From Gemmatimonadaceae bacterium (GTDB lineage Bacteria; Gemmatimonadota; Gemmatimonadetes; Gemmatimonadales; Gemmatimonadaceae): DNA of 32,982 bases. Each line of letters begins with the position of its first letter. The first letter of the stretch is position 1. The notes under the pieces are model-generated. The model ran no database searches and had not been told where the DNA came from. It saw only the letters and a list, made by a program, of their open reading frames with translations. This document shows positions 1 to 10,768 of the stretch, piece by piece. The DNA is taken from assembly GCA_020852815.1 (NCBI GenBank), contig JADZAN010000038.1:1-32982 (forward strand), in the 5' to 3' direction. The position numbers and the translations under genes were made by a program.

Positions 1-664
1 GTCGAGCTTTTCCATCGCCGGCGTCGTACGCGACCGCTCGGGCGCGACGCGAGGACAAATGGATCCCAGCTTGCGCTGGGAAGGTGGGGGTGCGTCCCGG
101 CTTGCGCTGGGAAGGTGGGCGTGGATCCCAGCTTGCGCTGGGACGGTAGGGGTGGTGCTGGCACTCACTCCTACCTCTAATCGTCCGCAGCTCTTCCTCC
201 GTGTTTCCTCCGTGAACCTCCGTGTCGAGCTTTTCCATCGCCGGCGTCGTACGCGACCGCTCGGGCGCGACGCGAGGACAAATGGATCCCAGCTTGCGCT
301 GGGAAGGTGGGGGTGCGTCCCGGCTTGCGCTGGGAAGGTGAGCGTGGGTCCCAGCTTGCGCTGGGACGGTGGGGGGTGGTGCTGGAACTCACTCGTGCCT
401 CTAATCGTCCGCAGCACTCCCTCCGTGTGTCCTCCGCGTTTCCTCCGTGGACCTCCGTGTCGAGCTTTTCCATCGCCGGCGTCGTACGCGACCGCTCGGG
501 CGCGACGCGAGGACAAATGGATCCCAGCTTGCGCTGGGAAGGTTGGGGTGCGTCCCGGCTTGCGCTGGGAAGGTGAGCGTGGGTCCCAGCTTGCGCTGGG
601 ACGGTGGGGGGTGGATCCCAGCTTGCGCTGGGAAGGTGGGCGTGGATCCCGGCTTTCGGCGGGA
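1..664. repeat. Composite repeat array of REP-like hairpins downstream of metX
   Basis: A long unit starting with GTCGAGCTTTTCCATCGCC recurs at 1, 224 and 459 (spacing 223 and 235 bp). Each unit carries short palindromes of the form TCCCAGC-TTGC-GCTGGGA. I count 11 of them, at about 64-81, 95-112, 126-143, 287-304, 318-335, 349-366, 522-539, 553-570, 584-601, 616-633 and 647-664. The second hairpin of each unit has a G for A change in the left arm (TCCCGGC). The last is a diverged variant (TCCCGGCTTTCGGCGGGA). Between hairpins lie AAGGTGGG or ACGGTGGG linkers and CCTCCGTG-rich segments. Open frames through the array are artefacts of the repeats. This is a REP/palindromic-element cluster in the 3' flank of metX. 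It may help stop or stabilise the metYX transcript (inference). Confidence 0.85.
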
Positions 665-726
665 CGGTGGCCGGTGGTTCTGGCACCCCTAGTGCCTCGC
701 AGCGTGCGCGGCGACGGCGGACGCCC

Positions 727-1758
727 CTACCCCGCGAGAATCCGTTGCACCTGGTCCAGCTCGATCAGGAACGCGTCGTGACCGCAGGGTGAGGTGATCT
801 CGCGGTAGTCGGCGTTCACCCCCGCGCCGCGGTACGCGGCCACCCACGCGCGCACTTCGCCCGCGGCGTAGAGGATGTCGGTATCGACTCCCACGCCGGT
901 CACTCGGCGCACGCGCCGTGCGGTTTCGGCGGCAGCTTGCCCGTAATCGCCAACGGAGTGCGAGTCCATGGCGTGAGTCAGGAGCACGTAGCTCCTGGCA
1001 TCGAAGCGCTCGACGAGCTTCTCGCCGTGACGCCGCAGGTAGCGGTCGACCTGGAAGTCGTTGGTGACAGGGTGCCGTGCTCGAGCGAAGCGCTCGTCGA
1101 ACTCGACCTTCGAGCGGTAGGTGATCATCGCGATGGCCCGCGCCGCGGCGAGTCCGGCGGCCGGCGGGTCGTCGGGCCGCGGAGACCCGTCGCGCCAGCG
1201 GGGATCGGCCTCGATGGCCATGCGCTGCGCCACGTTCCAGGCAATCGCCTGGGGCGAGGTGCGCGCCGGCGCGGCGAAGACGACCAGGTGGTCGATGGGC
1301 ATGGGCGAGAGGCGTCCCAGCTGCAACGCGACCATCCCTCCCAGCGAGGCCCCCGTGACCAGCGCGAGGCGCTCCACGCCAAGCGCCTGCAGCGCACACA
1401 CCTGCGCACGCGCCAGGTCGGCCGTCGTCAGGCGCGGGAAGGAGATCCCGTCATCAAACGGCGGCGTGCAGGGCCCGCTCGAACCGTAGCAGCTCCCGAG
1501 CAGGTTCATCGCCACCGCCGGACGCTGCGTGGTGTCGAGCGGCTGCCCTGGGCCAATCACCCCTTCCCACCAGCGATCGGCGTCGGCGCTCCCGGTGAGC
1601 GCGTGGATCACCAGCGACCACCCCTCCTGGCGCCCCAGGGCCGGATCGCCCCACGTGCGCACGCGCACACGCGCCTGCGGGATGGTCTGGCCCCCCTCGG
1701 TGCGGAAGTCGCCGAGCAGGACGTCGAGCGTCTCGGTTGCAATTGGTTCGTGGATCAT
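727..1758 (-). CDS. metX: Homoserine O-acetyltransferase-type acyltransferase (MetX family)
   Basis: Alpha/beta-hydrolase-fold acyltransferase that activates homoserine as the O-acyl ester, first committed step of the direct-sulfhydrylation route to methionine, in the cytoplasm. The 343-residue product has the nucleophile elbow GASLGGM (Ser138), a probable catalytic Asp294 (in DTDILY) and His327 (in CGHDAFL). MetX landmarks HALTG, NLLGSCYGSSGP and ITYRSKVEFDERF are present. I chose the ATG at 1758 because GAGGAG lies just upstream and family similarity begins there; the frame extends upstream to 1824. It lies 81 nt after metY on the same strand, so they probably share the metY leader and its regulation. 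The protein is somewhat shorter than typical MetX (about 370-380 aa), and the elbow is GASLGG rather than the usual GGSMGG. Acyl donor (acetyl or succinyl) and even substrate (homoserine or serine) cannot be fixed from sequence, though the metY neighbour favours O-acetylhomoserine. Confidence 0.9.
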   Translation of the reverse strand: MIHEPIATETLDVLLGDFRTEGGQTIPQARVRVRTWGDPALGRQEGWSLVIHALTGSADADRWWEGVIGPGQPLDTTQRPAVAMNLLGSCYGSSGPCTPPFDDGISFPRLTTADLARAQVCALQALGVERLALVTGASLGGMVALQLGRLSPMPIDHLVVFAAPARTSPQAIAWNVAQRMAIEADPRWRDGSPRPDDPPAAGLAAARAIAMITYRSKVEFDERFARARHPVTNDFQVDRYLRRHGEKLVERFDARSYVLLTHAMDSHSVGDYGQAAAETARRVRRVTGVGVDTDILYAAGEVRAWVAAYRGAGVNADYREITSPCGHDAFLIELDQVQRILAG

Positions 1759-1839
1759 GGAAGGCTCCTCGACCAGGCGCCGGTGCGACGCGCCACGACC
1801 GCGCGCCACGACAGCGCGCCGCACCGGTACCGGCGCTCG

Positions 1840-3297
<1,458 letters not shown>

Positions 3298-3376
3298 CCC
3301 TCGGCGCTTTAGCTCTTTGGTTCGGGCTGGTGCCCCGGCGGGAGCAAGTGGCCATAAATCCATCCGCCGTGATCCT

Positions 3377-3405
3377 AGAGTATCCGGTCGACCTCCGTGC
3401 GTCAA
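3377..3405 (-). promoter_or_regulatory. Sigma70-type promoter of metYX
   Basis: Minus strand TTGACG (3405-3400) and TACTCT (3382-3377) are separated by exactly 17 nt. The predicted start, about 7 nt further on, falls near 3370, immediately before the P1 stem of the candidate riboswitch. Confidence 0.65.
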
Positions 3406-3410
3406 GTGGG

Positions 3411-3444
3411 GACGACGCGAGGGGGGCATGCCCGACGCGTCGTC
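3411..3444 (-). terminator. Strong hairpin after the SGNH hydrolase gene
   Basis: GACGACGCG (3411-3419) and CGCGTCGTC (3436-3444) are perfect complements enclosing GGGC-AT-GCCC-like pairing. The hairpin lies 11 nt past the stop of the SGNH gene and just upstream of the metY promoter, so it probably insulates the two units. There is no T-tract, so rho-independent termination is not certain. Confidence 0.5.
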
Positions 3445-3455
3445 ACCGGAGGCCG

Positions 3456-4289
3456 CTATGGCCTTCGCAGCGCCTCCCGGATTGCCGGCTCCACCAGCGA
3501 CGCCATCAATCGATAGCCCGCCTCGTTAGGATGCACGCCGTCGTTGGCCAGATCCTCCTTCATCCCCTGTCGCGCATCGGCCATTGGCGTGTGATAGTCG
3601 AGGTACACCGCGCCATGGCTCGCGGCGTATCGCTTGATCCACGCGTTGAGCGCCACGATCCTGGGCGCCGGCTGCAATCCAGGCTTCCATGGATAGTCCC
3701 ACACCGGAAGGACCGACGACAACACGACCTTGATCCCGTTGGCGCGGGCCACCTCCGCCATCGACGCCAGGTTGTCCTCGATCATCTCCAGCGTGGAGGG
3801 GCCGGTGTTGCCAGCGATGTCGTTCGTCCCGGCCAGGATCACGACGACGGCGGGCTTGAGCGCCACGACGTCCTGCCGGAAGCGGACGAGCATCTGCGGC
3901 GTGGTCTGCCCGCCGATTCCGCGCCCTACATACGGCTTGCCGGGGAAGAGCGTGGGGAACAACGGCGCCCATCCCTCGGTGATGGAGTTGCCCATGAAGA
4001 CCACGCGTCGCTCGCCGGACTTGGGAGCGCCAAGCGCCGCGTTCTCATCGCGGTAGCGCGCGAGGTTGGCCCAGTCGTTGTGGACGCGCTCTTCGTCTGT
4101 CATGCGCTTGGGGGTGGAGGGCGCCGCGGCGGGACGCGCCTGAGCTTCGGCCGGCGCGGCAGCGAGCGCGACCCAGGCGAGCGCGACCCAGGCAAGCGCG
4201 ACACAGGCGGCCGCCACGGCGAGTGCGCGCGTGGGGCAGATGAAGCGGATGGTGCGCACGACGATGGCGATACGAACGGGTGCAGGCAT
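3456..4289 (-). CDS. Exported SGNH/GDSL-family hydrolase
   Basis: Secreted serine esterase of the SGNH fold, likely removing acyl or acetyl groups from carbohydrate or lipid substrates outside the cytoplasm. The 277-residue protein starts with a basic stretch and a long hydrophobic, alanine-rich signal segment ending near PAEAQA. All four SGNH blocks are visible: FMGNSITEGW (nucleophile Ser102), GRGIGGQTT, GTNDIAGN (block III Asn), and DGVHPNEAG (Asp250 and His253). These resemble platelet-activating-factor acetylhydrolase and rhamnogalacturonan acetylesterase relatives. The ATG at 4289 was chosen because it begins the signal peptide, although no clear ribosome site precedes it; the frame is open up to 4550. 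It stands alone, divergent from the zinc-ribbon gene. The exact substrate is unknown. Confidence 0.85.
   Translation of the reverse strand: MPAPVRIAIVVRTIRFICPTRALAVAAACVALAWVALAWVALAAAPAEAQARPAAAPSTPKRMTDEERVHNDWANLARYRDENAALGAPKSGERRVVFMGNSITEGWAPLFPTLFPGKPYVGRGIGGQTTPQMLVRFRQDVVALKPAVVVILAGTNDIAGNTGPSTLEMIEDNLASMAEVARANGIKVVLSSVLPVWDYPWKPGLQPAPRIVALNAWIKRYAASHGAVYLDYHTPMADARQGMKEDLANDGVHPNEAGYRLMASLVEPAIREALRRP
4162..4206. repeat. Three 15-bp tandem repeats inside the SGNH signal peptide
   Basis: GCGAGCGCGACCCAG occurs at 4162-4176 and 4177-4191, then with two changes at 4192-4206. It encodes a repeated VALAW in the hydrophobic core, lengthening it by 5-residue steps. Such a repeat can change copy number by slippage without shifting the frame. 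Confidence 0.8.
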
Positions 4290-4615
4290 ATGAAGGAGTC
4301 GACGATCGTCTGGAAACACTCGCGTTGCAGCCGACGGCCTGTCCAGCCGCTGCAAAGACAGCCCGCTCGGCCGTTGGCCGCCCAACAAACGGCCCGCTCG
4401 GCAGCGCGGCCGCCCGTGCGACAGCGAACAGACCGCGCCGCGCGGCGGGATCGCCGAGAGCCCGCTGGCGAGCGTCCCCAAGCTGTCGGCGCCGGCGACC
4501 GCTCGACAGGGGCGCCGCCCCCATCCATCGCCGCACCCTCGAGCGGACAATCCCGATGAGAATGCAACTCAGGCCCTCGGGGGTACGTAGTATTCTCCGA
4601 GAGCTACCCTACCCC
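4290..4615. other. Divergent intergenic region without a recognised gene
   Basis: This stretch separates the SGNH gene (minus) from the zinc-ribbon gene (plus). Frames cross it but show no domain or codon pattern I trust. It contains two GCCCGCTCGG copies near 4364 and 4401. A TAGTAT at 4588-4593 could be a -10 box for the plus-strand gene, but no convincing -35 box is seen. Confidence 0.4.
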
Positions 4616-5668
4616 ATGTTCTCCACCTGCATCTTCTGCAACAAGCCGCTCGGTCGCAACGAGTCGATCGAGTCGTTCCCCGTGGGCGAGCGCCTCGCCT
4701 TCGATCCCGCGCGCGGGCGACTCTGGGTCGTCTGCCGCTCGTGCGAGCGCTGGAACCTCTCCCCGCTCGAGGAGCGCTGGGAGGCGATCGAGGAGGCCGA
4801 GCGCCTGTATCGCGACACGCGCCGCCGCGTGTCGACCGACAACATCGGCCTGGCCAAGCTCGCCGCGGGAACCACGCTGGTGCGTATCGGTGAGCCGCAG
4901 CGCCCGGAGTTCGCGGCCTGGCGCTACGGCGACCAGTTCGGCCGGCGCCGCAATCGCCAGTTGCTCATTGCCGGGGGCGGCGTGGCCGCGCTCGCTGGGC
5001 TCATCGCCGGCGGCGCGGCGGCCGGCGTCGCCATAGGCGGCTTTGGCTACCTGTGGGCCCAGGCAGGGCGCTTCGTGATTCACGGCTCGCCGCAGACGGT
5101 GGTCGCGCGCGTCCGTACGAATCACAACGGCGTGGTGGATGTGCGACGCCGCCACCTGGCCGAGTCTTCGATCAACCCGGCCAGCGACGGCTCGCTCGAG
5201 TTGCACCTGCGCTTCAAGAATGGCGCGGAGTCGTTCACGGGCCCGGAGGCGGAGCGCGTGGCGTCGATCATCCTCCCCAAGGTCAACCGTTTCGGCGGCA
5301 AGAAGGAGGACGTGGCCCGCGCCGTCCAGCGGATCGAGTCGGCGGGGAGTTCGGAGCGCTACCTGCGAGATGCCAGCCGCCAGGCGCAAGGCCTCATTGC
5401 CTCGATGACCGCCGGCGTCTCCCCGCGCAAGGTCAAGTCGCGACAGCAGCAGTTCAACAAGTACGGACTCTTCTCCCTTCCCGCACCGCAGCGCCTGGCG
5501 CTGGAAATGGCGCTGCACGAGGAAGCGGAGCGCCGCGCGCTGGAGGGCGAGCTGGCGCAGCTCGAGCAGGCGTGGAAGGACGCGGAAGAAGTCGCGGCCA
5601 TCGCCGACAACCTCCTGCTCCCCGTCTCGGTCGACGCAGAGTTCAAGCGGCTCAAGGGCGAGGAATAG
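4616..5668 (+). CDS. Uncharacterised membrane protein with N-terminal zinc ribbon
   Basis: I do not recognise a named family. The 350-residue product begins with two CxxC knuckles, CIFC (Cys5, Cys8) and CRSC (Cys40, Cys43), spaced as in a zinc ribbon. A charged region follows (about 50-110), then a glycine- and alanine-rich hydrophobic segment at about 115-148 that fits one or two membrane passes. The C-terminal 190 residues are hydrophilic and mostly helical, with a Glu-rich putative coiled coil near 295-330. No signal peptide precedes the zinc ribbon, so that domain is probably cytoplasmic. The ATG at 4616 is chosen because it starts the first knuckle; the ribosome site is weak and an ATG at 4556 is possible. 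A strong terminator follows. The presence of zinc and any function are inference. Confidence 0.75.
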   Translation: MFSTCIFCNKPLGRNESIESFPVGERLAFDPARGRLWVVCRSCERWNLSPLEERWEAIEEAERLYRDTRRRVSTDNIGLAKLAAGTTLVRIGEPQRPEFAAWRYGDQFGRRRNRQLLIAGGGVAALAGLIAGGAAAGVAIGGFGYLWAQAGRFVIHGSPQTVVARVRTNHNGVVDVRRRHLAESSINPASDGSLELHLRFKNGAESFTGPEAERVASIILPKVNRFGGKKEDVARAVQRIESAGSSERYLRDASRQAQGLIASMTAGVSPRKVKSRQQQFNKYGLFSLPAPQRLALEMALHEEAERRALEGELAQLEQAWKDAEEVAAIADNLLLPVSVDAEFKRLKGEE

Positions 5669-5684
5669 GAGCGCCTGCAAGCGC

Positions 5685-5727
5685 GCGCGCCCTCCCCGCT
5701 ATCCCGCGGGGAGGGCGCGCTGCTTTT
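5685..5727 (+). terminator. Intrinsic terminator between convergent genes
   Basis: A perfect 15-bp stem, GCGCGCCCTCCCCGC (5685-5699) with its complement (5706-5720), has a 6-nt loop and is followed by TGCTTTT on the plus strand. It lies 17 nt after the stop of the zinc-ribbon gene and before the convergent cyclase stop at 5782, so it may also serve the minus strand. Confidence 0.85.
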
Positions 5728-5781
5728 CGCGGGTTGTTGCCCGGACGCTGCCCGGTCGCTGCCCCGGGACTGCCGCTGCGC

Positions 5782-7200
5782 TCAGTCCTCGTGGACGACG
5801 ACACGCCCCTTGCCGCCCTGCTTGGCGGCGTAGAGTGCGCGATCGGCGCGCGCCGTGATCTCGGGGAGCGACAGGTGCGACCCGGCGCCTAACGCGACGC
5901 CAACGCTCGCCCCCACCTGCAGCTCCGTCCCATCCACCGGGATGGGCTGCGAACACGCGGCAATGATCTTGTTGGCCAGCGCGACCGCACCCGTGCGGTC
6001 AGTCACCCCCATCTGCACCACCGCGAACTCGTCACCACCGAGCCGAGCCACCAGGTCGTCGCGACGGACGAGGCTCGCCAGCCGGCGCGAGATCACACGC
6101 AGCACTTCGTCGCCTGCAGCATGTCCATAGGCGTCGTTCACCGGCTTGAAGCGATCGAGGTCGATGTAGTGAAAGGCCAGGGCACCGCCGGCGCGCCGAC
6201 GGTCGAGCACGGGGCGCTCGAAGGCGGCTTGCAGGCGACGCCGGTTGGGGAGTTCAGTGAGCGCGTCCGTTTCCGCATCGTGGCGCAAGTGCTCCAGGCG
6301 CGAACGCTCCGTCAGGTCCTGCAGCGCGCCCACCACCAACACGCCGTGCCCCACCTCACGCGCGCGCACGGTGGCGCGCAGCGCGACGCGGAACGACTCG
6401 CCATCCAGCCGGATCCCTTGCACCTGGATGTCGAAGGAGGAGCCAATGGCGCGGGACGCCACCAGCGCGCGCACCCTCTCGCGATCGTCCGTGGCGAAGC
6501 GCGCGAGGAACTGGTGCAGCGACGACGGGACCTCGGTGTGGTGCACCATGTGGAAGATCGGGGCGAACATCTCGTCGAAGGCGAGCAGGTCATCGTCCGG
6601 ATCGTACTCCCACGCCGTGACCGCCGCGATGCGTTGCAGGTGACGGAAACGGTCCTCGAGATCGTGCAACCGCTCCAGCTCCTGTCGCGCCCGCACCAAC
6701 TCCCAGATGCGCCGCCCCACGAGCTGTACCGCCGCCACGTCCTCGTCGTCGTACGGCTCGTCCTTGTTCCCCACGCCGATCAGCAGCCGTACGCGCCCCC
6801 CCTCCTCGATGGGAACTCCCAGGTGCCGCTGCAGCTCGACGTGCCCCTTGGGAAGGCCGCGCCGACCCGCGGCGGCGGCGTAGTCGTTATGCACCACCGC
6901 GGCACGCGTGCGCACACTGTCGGCCCAGATGCCGGCCTCGGCCACAGGATAATGCCGGTCGTACACCGCGGTGCAGAGCTGCAGCGTGTCCGTCGACCAG
7001 GTCCCCAGCTCGATCGTCGCCTCGTCGGCATTGAGGAAGTGCAGGTACGCGATCGTGCTGCGCGTGGCCCGCTGCGCCACGTTGGCGCCGCTGCGGATGA
7101 TCTCGCGCTGCGTGCTTTCCCAGCCGATGGCGGCGAGTTCCGCCAGCGCCTCGAGGCGGGCCTTGGAGCGATGTGGGGAGATGGCGTCGGGGAGCGTCAT
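5782..7200 (-). CDS. GAF-PAS-GGDEF diguanylate cyclase
   Basis: Probable cytoplasmic diguanylate cyclase making c-di-GMP from two GTP. Domains in the 472-residue product: a GAF-like sensor at about 20-165, with the WADSVRTRAAVVHNDY and GLPKGHVELQRHLGVPI stretches typical of GAF_2-type domains; a PAS-like segment at about 185-300 (AVTAWEYDPDDDLLAFDEMF); and GGDEF at about 305-470 with the intact active site GGDEF at 388-392. An RRDD at the correct spacing five residues before GGDEF is an allosteric I-site, suggesting product inhibition. No membrane segment is seen. The ATG at 7200 begins the conserved part; the frame reaches 7368 without a better start. It is transcribed divergently from the dsrE-like gene across a 191-bp gap. 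The signal sensed is unknown. Confidence 0.9.
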   Translation of the reverse strand: MTLPDAISPHRSKARLEALAELAAIGWESTQREIIRSGANVAQRATRSTIAYLHFLNADEATIELGTWSTDTLQLCTAVYDRHYPVAEAGIWADSVRTRAAVVHNDYAAAAGRRGLPKGHVELQRHLGVPIEEGGRVRLLIGVGNKDEPYDDEDVAAVQLVGRRIWELVRARQELERLHDLEDRFRHLQRIAAVTAWEYDPDDDLLAFDEMFAPIFHMVHHTEVPSSLHQFLARFATDDRERVRALVASRAIGSSFDIQVQGIRLDGESFRVALRATVRAREVGHGVLVVGALQDLTERSRLEHLRHDAETDALTELPNRRRLQAAFERPVLDRRRAGGALAFHYIDLDRFKPVNDAYGHAAGDEVLRVISRRLASLVRRDDLVARLGGDEFAVVQMGVTDRTGAVALANKIIAACSQPIPVDGTELQVGASVGVALGAGSHLSLPEITARADRALYAAKQGGKGRVVVHED

Positions 7201-7391
7201 GGAGCGCGGGCGCCGGGGGAAGGACTTCCAATGAGAAGTATCGCCAGCTGCGCCCCGTCTCGCATGTCGGGGTTCCCCCCGAATCGCTGCCAAGCCGTGA
7301 CAACTCCGCCCCGCGGCTCCATCTTTCCAGTTCCCTTCGCGCTCCCGCCCGCCAGAAAATCGCTCCACATCCCCGAGCAGTTGGAGGTTTC

Positions 7392-7949
7392 ATGCGTCGC
7401 TTCGTGCTCGCCGTCACCAACGCTCTCGCCCTCACCACTGCCCTCCTCCTCGGCGCCTCGTCGCTCGTGCGCGCGCAGGCGGGTGAGGCGCTCATCAAGC
7501 AACTCGGCGCATCGATCGCCGTCCCCAATCCAACTTTTCCCGCCGACAAGTCGCTCACGTATCGCATTGCCTGGAACGTGACCGATGCGCCGGAGAAGCC
7601 CGCGGAGATCGCGCCCGGCTTCCGCCGCCCGGCCAACTTCCTCACCATGACCGACGCCGAGGGCGTGCCGCGCGGCCAGGTGCACCTCGCGATCATCGTC
7701 TATGGGCCGGCCACCAAGTCGCTCCAGCTCAACGCGCACTACAAGGCGGCAACCAGCGCCGACAATGCCAGCATTCCACTGCTGGAGGCGCTGAACCAGG
7801 CGGGGGTGCAGGTCATCGTTTGCGGACAGGCACTCGCGCACCTCAAGATCCAGCGCGAGCAGCTCCTTCCGTTCGTGAAGGTGGCCACCTCGGCCACGAT
7901 GGCGCGCGCAACGCTGGCGGCGCAGGGCTACTCGACGTTCGCGCAGTAG
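7392..7949 (+). CDS. Exported DsrE/DsrF-like family protein
   Basis: The 185-residue product starts with a clear Sec signal peptide (hydrophobic ALTTALLLGASSLV, cleavage near RAQA). The mature part resembles DsrE/DsrF-like small sulfur-relay proteins: GQVHLAIIVYGPATKSLQLN as the first beta-alpha unit, then ALNQAGVQVIVCGQAL with a single cysteine where the family often has its persulfide-carrying Cys, and a C-terminal helix/strand (VKVATSATMARATLAAQGY). A perfect GGAGG at 7383-7387 sets the ATG at 7392. A periplasmic location is unusual for the cytoplasmic sulfur-relay members but is seen in a widespread subgroup of unknown role. It stands alone between the divergent cyclase gene and the convergent pullulanase gene. 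Confidence 0.8.
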   Translation: MRRFVLAVTNALALTTALLLGASSLVRAQAGEALIKQLGASIAVPNPTFPADKSLTYRIAWNVTDAPEKPAEIAPGFRRPANFLTMTDAEGVPRGQVHLAIIVYGPATKSLQLNAHYKAATSADNASIPLLEALNQAGVQVIVCGQALAHLKIQREQLLPFVKVATSATMARATLAAQGYSTFAQ

Positions 7950-8008
7950 ACACAGACGCTTCCCACGTTTGGAACGTCCGGCGGTGTGCGTGCCGCGCGC
8001 GGCGCCGC

Positions 8009-10762
<2,754 letters not shown>

Positions 10763-10768
10763 GCGGCG

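Noticed and set aside
1-664. CRISPR array
   Set aside because: Repeats are nested, the hairpins are unevenly spaced by conserved linkers, there are no unique spacers, and no cas genes are present.
59-781. Open frames up to 240 codons across the left repeat array
   Set aside because: They are built from the repeated palindromes and linkers in both strands, have no domain, and give the repetitive translation typical of REP-like elements.
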